The notes: generated by a model not told the origin, from the sequence alone. A stretch of DNA of 64,000 bases from Pseudomonadota bacterium (GCA_021802545.1 JAJZRS010000014.1:1-64000); one strand, 5' to 3'; shown: positions 51,958-61,288, counted from the first letter of the stretch. Program-made: numbers and translations.

Positions 51958-53964
51958 TTAGGCTGCCCTCGGCAATGCTTCTGAAAGATCGAGCTGCCTG
52001 TCGTGCAGCAGGCAGTATTCGGCAGCGTCGTGCGTCCAGGCGTCGAGCGATTTGAACAGGCAGGAGAGCGACTCGGACTCGGCGCCGAGCAGCCTGTTCA
52101 CGATGTCCTCGTACAGATCGCTCAATTCCCCGGGCACCAGGGACTTGAGGCTGTCTGAGATCTCGGGCAGGGTGTCTCCGGAATTGCCGTTGTTGAGGTG
52201 CACGATGCCCTGCCCAATCAGGGTGAGGATGGATTCGGCGCATCTTGCCGCCTCGCCGTACTTGCGCTGCATGAAGAGCGCATCGCGGTGACGGCGCTCG
52301 TGGGCCGCCTCGAAGAAGCTCGATCCGATTCTGACCTGGGACGCGCCGGCGCATTCTCCTCCGCCCAACTGGAGGACCTTGAATTCCCTCGACTCGCCAT
52401 GGTCGTGCAGCACCGAGAGAATTTCCTCAGGCTTGACCTCGACAAGATCCTGCAGCAGTTCGCCGACGAAATCCTGTTCCTGGCTTCTCACCCAGGAATG
52501 GAATGTCCCTTTGCCGTCGTGGGCCGTTTTCAGGCGAGCAATTGCTTCTTCTATCCTCGCTGCGGGAACGGAAGGTCCCTTGATCGCGAGACCGCCTTCT
52601 CCGGTGCCGTCCCCGCCGAGATAGATCTGGTAATGCGGGATCAGCTTTCCGTGAAGACGTCTGCCTTCTCCATAGATGCCGATGTCGCCCGTCTCCGGCT
52701 GGGCGCAGCCGTTGTGGCACCCTGACACCCTGATGCGCAGATCGCTTCTTCCGCCGTCGAGCTTTGTGGCTGCGATCATGCTGGAGGTGATTCCCAGCCT
52801 GCAGGTGGACGTTCCGGGGCAGGCCGTCACGTTGTCGCCCTGCGCGGGAACGTCGAGGCCGATCGCCGACAATGCGTTGCGCAGATCGGGCAAAATGGTT
52901 TTGGGGACGTTCAGAATCATCAGGTTCTGATCCTGTGTCGTGCGCAGGTCCTGCAGGCCGTATCGATTCACGATCGCTGCAAGTTGCCGCAGCTGGATCG
53001 AGGAAATATGGCCGAGAGGGAGCGCAATCGGGAAAACATAAAGCCCTTCCTGTTTCTGCTGTGCGACCGTTCTCGGCGCGCCCTGTCCGCAGGGGAGGCC
53101 TGTTTCTCCTTTCTTCCAGTCAGCTTGCGGATAGGGATGCTTGGCGAGCGCGCTCCTGGTGATATCGAGTTCTTCGCGGTATTTCATGACGAATCCTTCC
53201 TGACCGAAACGTTCGACCAGGAACTTGATCCTGGATTTCGCGCGCTTGGTCCTGTCGGAATAGCGATTGTGCAGCGACACCAGCGCCTCCATCACGATGA
53301 GCAGATCTTTTTCCTCGATGAAGGGTTCGACCACGATGGCTTCGCGCGGCTTGTGGCCGAGGCCGCCCCCTGCGGTCACCCTGAATCCGAATTTACCTTC
53401 CCGGTGCACGGCAGTGACCCCCAGATCGTGGATCATGGACTGGGCGCAATCCGATTCGCATCCGGAGAAGCTGATCTTGAATTTCCTGGGCATCTGCTGA
53501 TTGAGCGGATTCCTCAGAAAATGCATCACCGCGCCTTCGAGATGGGTTGACACGTCGGCGTGCTCTTTGGGGCAGACGCCGGCCATCGGGCAGAGGGTGA
53601 TGTTGCGCACTGTGTTGCCGCACGCTTCGCGCGTGGTGAGATTCGCCGCATCCAGGATGCGCAGGGCGCTGGACGTTTGTTCGAGAGGCACCGAATGCAC
53701 CTGGATGTCCTGGCGGGTCGTGACATGAGCCGTATCCAGCTGAGAGTGCGCGTCGACCACCTCTGCGATGGCCTCGAGCTGGGCAGGATTGATCGAGCCG
53801 CCGGGGATCTTCACGCGCAGCATGTTGATGCCTTCCTGGCGCTGACCGTAGACGCCCTGCTGCAGTCTGATCGCCGTGAAGCGTTCAGCGTCGATTTGCA
53901 GATTGAGGTAGCCTTTGAGGGCTTCCTCGAAGCGATCAATTTCTTCTGAATTGGTCGGGTTCAT
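51958..53964 (-). CDS. siroheme-[4Fe-4S] nitrite/sulfite reductase with C-terminal extension
   Basis: 668 aa; TACPGTSTCRLGI (C-x5-C) and VSGCHNGCAQ (C-x3-C); context next to cysH. Confidence 0.93.
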   Translation of the reverse strand: MNPTNSEEIDRFEEALKGYLNLQIDAERFTAIRLQQGVYGQRQEGINMLRVKIPGGSINPAQLEAIAEVVDAHSQLDTAHVTTRQDIQVHSVPLEQTSSALRILDAANLTTREACGNTVRNITLCPMAGVCPKEHADVSTHLEGAVMHFLRNPLNQQMPRKFKISFSGCESDCAQSMIHDLGVTAVHREGKFGFRVTAGGGLGHKPREAIVVEPFIEEKDLLIVMEALVSLHNRYSDRTKRAKSRIKFLVERFGQEGFVMKYREELDITRSALAKHPYPQADWKKGETGLPCGQGAPRTVAQQKQEGLYVFPIALPLGHISSIQLRQLAAIVNRYGLQDLRTTQDQNLMILNVPKTILPDLRNALSAIGLDVPAQGDNVTACPGTSTCRLGITSSMIAATKLDGGRSDLRIRVSGCHNGCAQPETGDIGIYGEGRRLHGKLIPHYQIYLGGDGTGEGGLAIKGPSVPAARIEEAIARLKTAHDGKGTFHSWVRSQEQDFVGELLQDLVEVKPEEILSVLHDHGESREFKVLQLGGGECAGASQVRIGSSFFEAAHERRHRDALFMQRKYGEAARCAESILTLIGQGIVHLNNGNSGDTLPEISDSLKSLVPGELSDLYEDIVNRLLGAESESLSCLFKSLDAWTHDAAEYCLLHDRQLDLSEALPRAA

Positions 53965-53977
53965 GGCTTTTCCTTTG

Positions 53978-54733
53978 TCAAAATATCAATTTGCCGCCAA
54001 CGAGGATCAGCATGCATGCCAGAATTCCTCTCAGCATTTTTTCGGGGATTTTCGATCCGATCCGGCTGCCGAAAAAGATGCCGGGCAGGGAGCCGATCAG
54101 CAGGCTTTCCAGCAAATGGAAGTCGACCGTGCCGATGGACGCATGTCCGATGCCCGCAATCAGGGTCAGCGGCACGGCATGCGCAATGTCAGTTCCGATC
54201 ACCCTGATGGTGGACAGGCGCGGATACAGATAAAAAAGGGCGACCGTGCCCAGCGCGCCGGCACCCACTGATGAGACGGTGACGAGGATGCCGAGCATGG
54301 CGCCCGTGACCACGGTTGCGAGGCGAAGTCTGTTTTCCGGGAGAGGGCTCAAGCGCCTGATCTTTTCCCTGTAGAGGAGCGCAATGGACGTGAGAATGAG
54401 CGCGATGCCCAGTGTGGTCGTGATGACGGAAACCATGGCATACTTGTCCACGGCCTTCAGGAAGGCGACGCCGAGAAGCGAAGCGGGCACGCTGCCCGAA
54501 GCCAAGAGGCCTGCGATCTTCCAGTCGACATGCCCGCTTCTTCCATGCACCCATGCGCCGCCGGCCTTGGTGATCGCGGCATAGAGGAGGTCTGTACCGA
54601 CCGCAACCGGCGCCTGTATTCCGAAGGCGATCACCAGCAGGGGCGTCATCAGGGAGCCGCCGCCGACCCCGGTCATGCCGACGATCGTGCCTATTAGCAG
54701 CCCGGACAGGACGTATCCGAAGTCCATTGTCAT
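53978..54733 (-). CDS. TauE/SafE family sulfite/anion exporter
   Basis: multi-TM; GTIVGMTGVGGGSLMTPLLV, VSSVGAGALGTVALFYLYP, GSLPGIFFGSRIGSK. Confidence 0.92.
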   Translation of the reverse strand: MTMDFGYVLSGLLIGTIVGMTGVGGGSLMTPLLVIAFGIQAPVAVGTDLLYAAITKAGGAWVHGRSGHVDWKIAGLLASGSVPASLLGVAFLKAVDKYAMVSVITTTLGIALILTSIALLYREKIRRLSPLPENRLRLATVVTGAMLGILVTVSSVGAGALGTVALFYLYPRLSTIRVIGTDIAHAVPLTLIAGIGHASIGTVDFHLLESLLIGSLPGIFFGSRIGSKIPEKMLRGILACMLILVGGKLIF

Positions 54734-54833
54734 CCTCAAAAATTCGAGATGACCCATCATAGCAAGCGCCCTATATATTACTAAATAATTTTGTGTTAGA
54801 GTTTTATTCCAATATGGAATTAAGAGGGCGGGA

Positions 54834-55748
54834 ATGAAACTCCAGCAATTGCGCTATCTCTGCGAAATCGTGAAGCAGGAACTGAATGTTTCCAATGCGG
54901 CCGATTCGCTTTATACTTCGCAGCCGGGCATCAGCAAGCAGATCAAGCAGCTCGAGGAAGAGCTTGGCATCGATATTTTCGTGAGAAATGGAAAGCGCCT
55001 CGTTGCCGTCACCGAACCGGGGCTGGCGGTGGTTTCGATCGCGCAGCGGATGCTGCAGGATGCGGAGAATCTGAAGCGGGTCGGAGACGAGTTCGGAAGC
55101 CAGCCTGAGGGCAGCCTCAGTCTGGCCACGACGCATACGCAGGCACGCTACGTGCTGCCCACCGTGGTGAAACGCTTCATTGCATTGTATCCGAAGGTCA
55201 CGCTAAACCTGCATCAGGGCAGCCCGTTGCAGATCGCGGAAATGGTCAGATCGGGCGAGGTCGATATCGGGATCGCCACGGAGGCACTCGAACTGTTCGA
55301 GGATCTGGCGATGCTGCCATGTTACGAATGGAACCGTTGCGTCGTGACGCCGCCCGGACATCCTTTGCTCGAAAAGCAAACGATTCGGATCGAGGACATC
55401 GCGCAATTTCCCATCATCACCTACGACTTTGCTTTCACCGGGCGTTCGAAGATCAACAAGGCGTTCGAGGAGAAAGGGCTGAGTCCGAATGTGGTGCTGA
55501 CCGCGATCGACTCGGACATCATCAAGACCTATGTCGAAATGGGGCTGGGGATAGGGATACTCGCCAAGATGGCTTTCGATCCGCAGCGGGACACGAATCT
55601 TCGGGCGATCGATGCTGCGCATCTGTTCGAGCCCAGCACGACAAGGATAGCGATCAGGAAAAACAGTTATCTGAGAGGATACATGTACGACTTCATTCAC
55701 CTTTTCGCGCCGCACCTGGATCGCGCAAAGGTGAACGAACTACTCTGA
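54834..55748 (+). CDS. cysB: LysR-type sulfur assimilation regulator CysB
   Basis: 304 aa; MKLQQLRYLCEIVKQELNVSNAADSLYTSQPGISKQIKQLEEELG, TTHTQARYVLP. Confidence 0.95.
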   Translation: MKLQQLRYLCEIVKQELNVSNAADSLYTSQPGISKQIKQLEEELGIDIFVRNGKRLVAVTEPGLAVVSIAQRMLQDAENLKRVGDEFGSQPEGSLSLATTHTQARYVLPTVVKRFIALYPKVTLNLHQGSPLQIAEMVRSGEVDIGIATEALELFEDLAMLPCYEWNRCVVTPPGHPLLEKQTIRIEDIAQFPIITYDFAFTGRSKINKAFEEKGLSPNVVLTAIDSDIIKTYVEMGLGIGILAKMAFDPQRDTNLRAIDAAHLFEPSTTRIAIRKNSYLRGYMYDFIHLFAPHLDRAKVNELL

Positions 55749-57668
55749 GGCGTAGGTCCAGGAAATCTTGCCGTCCAGCAGGCGGATCCGGTCTTCGATC
55801 CGGCCCGGTCTGCGCAACAGGACGATCAGCTCTTTCGGGGGCGTGCTGAGGAGCGCATCCGGGTCCCCCTGCTTTCTCCACACCAGCGTGTCCTTGGAGC
55901 CTATCTTGATTTCACAGGAAATTCCGTGTTCTGCATCCTTCTTGGTCTGCTCGACGGATTCGCGTTCTTCTTCGAGCGTTTTCTGCTCCTCCTGAAGCGC
56001 CTTGACCCTTGCGTTGTTGGCTGAGACGGCTTTCAGGGCAGGCGCGATCTTCACGCCAAGCTTTTGCAGGTTCGATTTCTGTTCGTCGGTCAGGACGATT
56101 TCCTTTCGCTGGGCCTTGCCGGAAATGATCAGGTAGTTCCTGAGCTCGGGCTGTTGCATGAAATCCTTCGATTCCTGGCGCTTTGTTTCGATTTCGAGAT
56201 TGATTCCCTCGATCTGCTTGTCTATTGTGCTGACCCGCTCATTGAAAACGGAAAAGTCCGGGACGAGAATGGACAGTATGGTCTGGTTTTCCTTGCGGGA
56301 ATAAGCGTTGGCCACGCTGATCGACTTGGCTGATATGGCGCATCCTTCGGACGTTTCGATTTCGGCGCTTTCGGCGACGACCGTGCAGTTCACCATGGAT
56401 TCCGCGACCACATGCTTGCCGAGGATGATGGAATTTTCTGCGCGCCTGATCGTGATCTCGCCGTGCTTGGAAACCAGCAGCGCATTGGAAGCCAGGCCTT
56501 CCACGGCGATATTGCCTTCATGGTTGATGGCCGCCCCGCCGACAAGGTTGAGCTTGATGAGAATGTTTCCGCCGTTCGAGACGACCTTGCCGAAGACGTT
56601 GGCCAGAATGGTGATGTTCCTGCCTTCGACGACCCGGTTTTCCTGGACGTCGCCATGCTCTTCGAAATTTTCGCCATCCAGCGAAATGTCGCCCGTCGTC
56701 CTGATGCTGACGCCGGTGTAATTGACGATCTTTTCCATGACGGCGATGCAGTTCGTCGTGGTATCGATGTTGAGAAACCCATCGATGGCCGAGACGATGC
56801 ATTCGCCCTGGGCGGAATTTTCGATGCGCGTTCCTTCGCCCGCCAGGCTGGCCAGATCGAAGTCCTGCGGCATGGGCGCCTCGATCGCTTTGCCATGGAT
56901 GTCCATGCCTGGAATGCCCAGGATTCTGGGTGTTTTCTTGAGCAGGCGCTCTCCGTTCCTCACCTGGGGGAAACGGTTCCTGAATTGCCTGAGGTCGATT
57001 TTTCCGTTCGGAAGTTCACGCGGCGCATTGTCCCTGTGCAGCCTGTCGGTTTCTTCCTTCAGCTCGGCGTCTTTGCCGTTCTTTGGCGGCACCGGCCTTG
57101 CGATGGTGATCCTGCCGGTTTTTCCGGTTTCGATCATGCCCCTTATCGCATCCGCATCCAGGCCGAAGCGTACCCCTTGCAGCCACATGTTGGCGACGAA
57201 TTCGTCGAAAATCAGCGCATCCTTGACGAAAGTCGATCTTTTCTCCGTCCCGACGACTTCGAGCTCGCCTTCGGCGTTTTCCGCGTAAAGGGGTTCTTCC
57301 GTTATTTTCTCGATAGAGACGGTTTCGAAGAGATATTCCGCTTTTCCCGAAGAGATTCTCGGCGCCTTGTAGAGACGAATTCTTTCTTCCGGCATGACCA
57401 GAATGTCAGAGGCAAACCTGATCTTGCCCGTTTTTTCCACATTCTTCGCTGCCATCATCTCGGGGGTGAATTCGCCGAGCAACTTGAGGAAGGCCGCATA
57501 ATCCAGACCGGCGAAATAGTAGCCGGACGTGAACACCCGTTCCGCGAAAAGCGCGAATTGTTCGGATGATTCGAGCTTGTCGAGATGGACGTGGACGCCG
57601 TCCCCGCTCTTGATGACGAAGCTGGAAGCGCCGAACTGGATCAGATTGTTTGATGGTTTTTCTGGCAT
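55740..57668 (-). CDS. FapA/DUF342 family protein
   Basis: 642 aa; GIPGMDIHGKAI, beta-helix repeats around NITILANVFGKVVSNGGNILIK, C-terminal coiled coil. Confidence 0.88.
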   Translation of the reverse strand: MPEKPSNNLIQFGASSFVIKSGDGVHVHLDKLESSEQFALFAERVFTSGYYFAGLDYAAFLKLLGEFTPEMMAAKNVEKTGKIRFASDILVMPEERIRLYKAPRISSGKAEYLFETVSIEKITEEPLYAENAEGELEVVGTEKRSTFVKDALIFDEFVANMWLQGVRFGLDADAIRGMIETGKTGRITIARPVPPKNGKDAELKEETDRLHRDNAPRELPNGKIDLRQFRNRFPQVRNGERLLKKTPRILGIPGMDIHGKAIEAPMPQDFDLASLAGEGTRIENSAQGECIVSAIDGFLNIDTTTNCIAVMEKIVNYTGVSIRTTGDISLDGENFEEHGDVQENRVVEGRNITILANVFGKVVSNGGNILIKLNLVGGAAINHEGNIAVEGLASNALLVSKHGEITIRRAENSIILGKHVVAESMVNCTVVAESAEIETSEGCAISAKSISVANAYSRKENQTILSILVPDFSVFNERVSTIDKQIEGINLEIETKRQESKDFMQQPELRNYLIISGKAQRKEIVLTDEQKSNLQKLGVKIAPALKAVSANNARVKALQEEQKTLEEERESVEQTKKDAEHGISCEIKIGSKDTLVWRKQGDPDALLSTPPKELIVLLRRPGRIEDRIRLLDGKISWTYASE

Positions 57669-57962
57669 ATTGCATGGTTATCGGCTGCCTGACCCCCGAA
57701 GTTTAGAAGTTTTACTCTATGTTTACAACAAATCTGTTTGGTTTTGAAGGTATTTTTGCCATTTCAGACCGCGTCTTCCCGTTTGCGGCCCATGAGTGAG
57801 GTGTTCAAATGCTCGCGAATCGCCTGTTCCGCCGCAGCGTGGTGTTTCATGCCTGAAGTATATCAATTCGATGTGTTCTATGTGTGAGATAGCGTACATA
57901 CCGGACAGGTGGGCGGCTATATAATTAGCTGAGGAGATACTCTGGCCAAATCGGAGCTGATA

Positions 57963-58670
57963 ATGAAAAAAAATATGATTGATCCATGCCAGAACCATCT
58001 TTTGGCGAGGCTGCATGCGGACGAACGGGAGCGGCTCTTCTCGGAACTTGAGCAGGTGGACCTCAAGGACGGGGATATTCTTTCAGAGCCGAACAAGATA
58101 TCGCGTTACGTCTATTTTCCCGTAGCCAGTACGGTTTCACTCTACTACCCGATGGACCACGGGATCTCGTCGGAAATCGCTCTCATCGGCAACGAAGGCA
58201 TGTTCAGCATCGTGCCTGTCCTGGGCGGCGAGACGCTTCCCTATATGGCCATGGTTGAGACGCCGGGATTTGCCTATCGCATGGAATGGAAGGCGTTCAA
58301 GCGCGAGCTGGACCGGTCCAGGAACCTGAGGGAGGTCATTCTCCTGTATACCCAGGCGCTCTTTACCCAGATGGCGCAACTGTCGATATGCGGCAGGCAT
58401 CATTCGCTTCGCCAGCAGCTTTGCCTGCATTTGCTGCTGCTGCATGACAGGTCCTCTGCCGACAGGTTCGTTCTGACGCAGCAGACCATCGCCCATATGC
58501 TCGGCGTGCGCAGGGAAAGCGTGACCAAGGCTTCAGTCGAATTGCGCGAAAACGGGTTCATAGACTATCGCCGCGGATACCTCACGGTACTCAATCGCAG
58601 CGGTCTCGAAGGCCAGTGCTGCGAGTGCTACGGCGTGGTGAGAGAGGAGTTCTATCGGTTGCTGGGCTGA
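57963..58670 (+). CDS. Crp/Fnr family transcriptional regulator
   Basis: 235 aa; cyclic-nucleotide-binding-like fold and HTH LTQQTIAHMLGVRRESVTKASVEL. Confidence 0.9.
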   Translation: MKKNMIDPCQNHLLARLHADERERLFSELEQVDLKDGDILSEPNKISRYVYFPVASTVSLYYPMDHGISSEIALIGNEGMFSIVPVLGGETLPYMAMVETPGFAYRMEWKAFKRELDRSRNLREVILLYTQALFTQMAQLSICGRHHSLRQQLCLHLLLLHDRSSADRFVLTQQTIAHMLGVRRESVTKASVELRENGFIDYRRGYLTVLNRSGLEGQCCECYGVVREEFYRLLG

Positions 58671-58736
58671 GGTTTTGCACGCCAAATAACCATACTTCTA
58701 GTCGCGTTAATTTTCAAAGAAACGATGCAATAATGT

Positions 58737-58754
58737 CCGTGCCGTAAGGCACGG
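58737..58754 (+). other. 5'-UTR hairpin CCGTGCC-GTAA-GGCACGG (GNRA tetraloop)
   Basis: 7-bp perfect stem 31 nt upstream of small ORF start. Confidence 0.7.
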
Positions 58755-58785
58755 AGCATAAATTAACACGATAAGGAGATACAAT

Positions 58786-58890
58786 ATGGCTGATGCAATC
58801 CACTTCACGAATATGGGCGGTGTATTCGTTTTGCTCGCTTTTGCTGCTGTTTATCTGGGAAGCTGCTTCGCTCACCAGAAAGGCAAGTGA
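58786..58890 (+). CDS. 34-aa single-TM small protein
   Basis: Read directly: MADAIHFTNMGGVFVLLAFAAVYLGSCFAHQKGK; AAGGAG Shine-Dalgarno upstream; terminator downstream; not in ORF track. Confidence 0.7.
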   Translation: MADAIHFTNMGGVFVLLAFAAVYLGSCFAHQKGK

Positions 58891-58895
58891 GCTGC

Positions 58896-58911
58896 GCCGG
58901 TCTTGACCGGC
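58896..58911 (+). other. hairpin GCCGGT-CTTG-ACCGGC just after small ORF stop
   Basis: 6-bp perfect stem. Confidence 0.65.
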
Positions 58912-58920
58912 AGAGCATGA

Positions 58921-58942
58921 CGGGCCGCAAGGCCCGTTTTCA
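58921..58942 (+). terminator. intrinsic terminator CGGGCC-GCAA-GGCCCG-TTTTC
   Basis: 6-bp GC stem with GCAA loop followed by T-rich tract. Confidence 0.8.
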
Positions 58943-59266
58943 TTTTGAAAGTATCTTCGGGGTGGTCCAAACTCCGCGCGCCCCTGGCGATCTTTCCGGG
59001 CGAACGCGTATCATGCCGCCGTCCACTTCGGCAACCGTCAGGGTGGCCGCCGCCGGCAGAGGCGTGCACAGGCCGCCTCCTTCGAGAAGCATCCCTTTGT
59101 AATCCTTTTCGTCCTTCGCCGTCTCGTATTCCGTGATTTTTTCGAGCATTTCTTTCGTCGGGCAGGTGACGACGGATGGATTGGGGGAAAATACCGTTCC
59201 GACTTTGGGGCCGCCGGCCGAACAGGCAGCAAGGGCTAGCAGCAGAAGAAGCGATGCGGTTCTCAT
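58940..59266 (-). CDS. hypothetical lipoprotein
   Basis: 108 aa; MRTASLLLLLALAACSAGG lipobox. Confidence 0.7.
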   Translation of the reverse strand: MRTASLLLLLALAACSAGGPKVGTVFSPNPSVVTCPTKEMLEKITEYETAKDEKDYKGMLLEGGGLCTPLPAAATLTVAEVDGGMIRVRPERSPGARGVWTTPKILSK

Positions 59267-59272
59267 GGAAGG

Positions 59273-60193
59273 CTATTTGCGAGCAAACCTGATCAGCATC
59301 GTTTTCGGATCGATGGCGCGCCCGTTCTTGAGGATTTCGTAGTGGAGATGCGGCCCGGTCGAGCGGCCAGTGCTCCCGGTCAGCCCGATCAGCTTGTGCT
59401 GAACTACCTGCTCTCCCGGCTTGACCATGATGCGGCTGAGATGGGCATACCTCGTCGCGTACCCGTCTCCGTGGTCGATGATGATGTTGTAGCCGTATTG
59501 CGCGTCCCAACCGGCCACTTCCACAGTGCCTTTCGCCGTGGAAAAGACCTGCGTGCCGATCGCTTCCTGGAAATCGAGGCCAGGGTGGAAGCCCAGCCTG
59601 CCCACGATCGGGTCGACCCGCTTGCCGAATGGGCTGGTGATGGCAATGTTTCCCTGCAGCGGGAACAGGATGGGCTTCGTCTCGAGCCAGTTCACCTCGT
59701 TTTTCCAGTATTCGATGGAATCGTCGGCATATTTCAGGAGCAGACTCTCGTTTTCATGGATGTCGTTGAACTGGCCGATCAGGTCCGAGTCGCTCTTTTG
59801 GGAGAGGCTCAACAGCGGCCCTCCCATGGCGTCGGCTGCGCCGCGTTGCGTGATGAAGGGGGGAGGGGTCGCCATGAACTTGAGCTTCTTGTTCAGGCTG
59901 TCCAGCACGGCCAGGCGATTCTGGAAAGCGGAAAGATCCTGTTCGATCTTGTCCATTCGCGTTTCGTAAACATTCTTGAGGTTGTCGAACTCTTCCTCGG
60001 AATAGAAATTGCCCATCTTGTGGGCGAGTTGGGGATCGTACTCGATGGCGAAGCGGAATCCTGCGAATTCGAGGCATACGCCCAGAAAGACCAGGGCGAG
60101 CCCGGTAATTGCGGCAATCACCAGGAGATGGCGCAATGTCAGGTTTATTCTTCTGATTCGGCCTACAGGCCCCGAAACCCAGATGAGCTGCAT
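59273..60193 (-). CDS. M23 family metallopeptidase
   Basis: 306 aa; TM anchor, coiled coil, FGKRVDPIVGRLGFHPGLDFQEAIGT and GPHLHYEILKNGRAIDP. Confidence 0.93.
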   Translation of the reverse strand: MQLIWVSGPVGRIRRINLTLRHLLVIAAITGLALVFLGVCLEFAGFRFAIEYDPQLAHKMGNFYSEEEFDNLKNVYETRMDKIEQDLSAFQNRLAVLDSLNKKLKFMATPPPFITQRGAADAMGGPLLSLSQKSDSDLIGQFNDIHENESLLLKYADDSIEYWKNEVNWLETKPILFPLQGNIAITSPFGKRVDPIVGRLGFHPGLDFQEAIGTQVFSTAKGTVEVAGWDAQYGYNIIIDHGDGYATRYAHLSRIMVKPGEQVVQHKLIGLTGSTGRSTGPHLHYEILKNGRAIDPKTMLIRFARK

Positions 60194-60197
60194 GGTC

Positions 60198-60635
60198 TTA
60201 GGAGTGCTGTTTCAGTTTTCCGTCCGATACGAGAAGATTCAGCGGGGCTGCTCTTTCTTCCGCTTTCTCCTCGGTCTGGTTGAGACGGCCGAAGATCTTT
60301 GCGCCGGGCTCGATCCTGATCGATTTGTAGCTCAGGTCGCCCTGGATGTAGGCGGTATGGAGGATCTCGATCCTGTCTGCGAAGATGCATCCGGTGATTT
60401 TTCCTGAGACGATGACGTGTCCCGCCTTGACCGTGCCGTTGATTTTCGCGCCGTCAGCGATGGCGACCGTTGCTGCATGGCCTTCCTGCTGGGTGATGTT
60501 GCCGTCGAGATGACCGTCGATGCGGATGCCGTTGGAAACCATGATGTCGCCTTCCATGCTCACCGACTTGCCGATGATGGTTTCCAGGTTCTTGATCGAA
60601 ATGCCTTGAGTCCCTTTTGCCTTCTTGCCGAACAT
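60198..60635 (-). CDS. bactofilin family protein
   Basis: TIIGKSVSMEGDIMVSNGIRIDGHLDGNI...INGTVKAGHVIVSGKITGCIFADRIEI; adjacent M23 peptidase. Confidence 0.92.
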   Translation of the reverse strand: MFGKKAKGTQGISIKNLETIIGKSVSMEGDIMVSNGIRIDGHLDGNITQQEGHAATVAIADGAKINGTVKAGHVIVSGKITGCIFADRIEILHTAYIQGDLSYKSIRIEPGAKIFGRLNQTEEKAEERAAPLNLLVSDGKLKQHS

Positions 60636-60955
60636 TGAATATCCCTTCACACAATGACGAGTGATGCGTCAGACGGTTTTTTATCGGACCTGCTTTATAT
60701 TTATGTGAATATTTTCGCGAAAAGCCTATCAACAAAACGCTTGAAGATCAACAGTTAATTGAATTGTTTGGAAAACTTGCATTCGCCTGATTCGATGGAT
60801 TCGGCAGAAAAACAGAAGGAAAAGAAGTTTTCTTGATGTGATTTCTCAGGTTCCGGAGCGGGGGGGACTGCCCTGAGACTGCGAATCGTTTCATCCGTCC
60901 GCTTTTTGGCTATACTTGTATCGCGTACATTTGGCGAACAGCACCTTTTTCAGGC

Positions 60956-61288
60956 GTGTACAGATTGAAAAATGCACTTGCCATCATCCTGGCCATCTGG
61001 TTGCCGCTTTTCAGCGGCAATGCGGTCTCCGTTTCCTTGTCGATGACAACCTTGTGCCAGGCAGGCTCGGCGCAAAAAGGGATGAAGAGCATGGACAATC
61101 AAGCGCACAAGTATGGATCGTGCGCTGATTGCGGATTCTGCCGCATCGCCGGTAACGGCTTCATGGCATCTTCCGGTTTGTCGCGGGCATGGCTTGCGGA
61201 ATCGCCCTTCGTGCCTTATTTTTACCTGTTCTCGTTCAATTCGGTCACCTCCGCGCCGCTCGATCCGCCGCCCTTAGCCTCCCTCTGA
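60956..61288 (+). CDS. small secreted Cys-containing protein upstream of CusC-like gene
   Basis: 110 aa; N-terminal hydrophobic segment, SCADCGFCRIAG; GTG start uncertain. Confidence 0.55.
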   Translation: MYRLKNALAIILAIWLPLFSGNAVSVSLSMTTLCQAGSAQKGMKSMDNQAHKYGSCADCGFCRIAGNGFMASSGLSRAWLAESPFVPYFYLFSFNSVTSAPLDPPPLASL

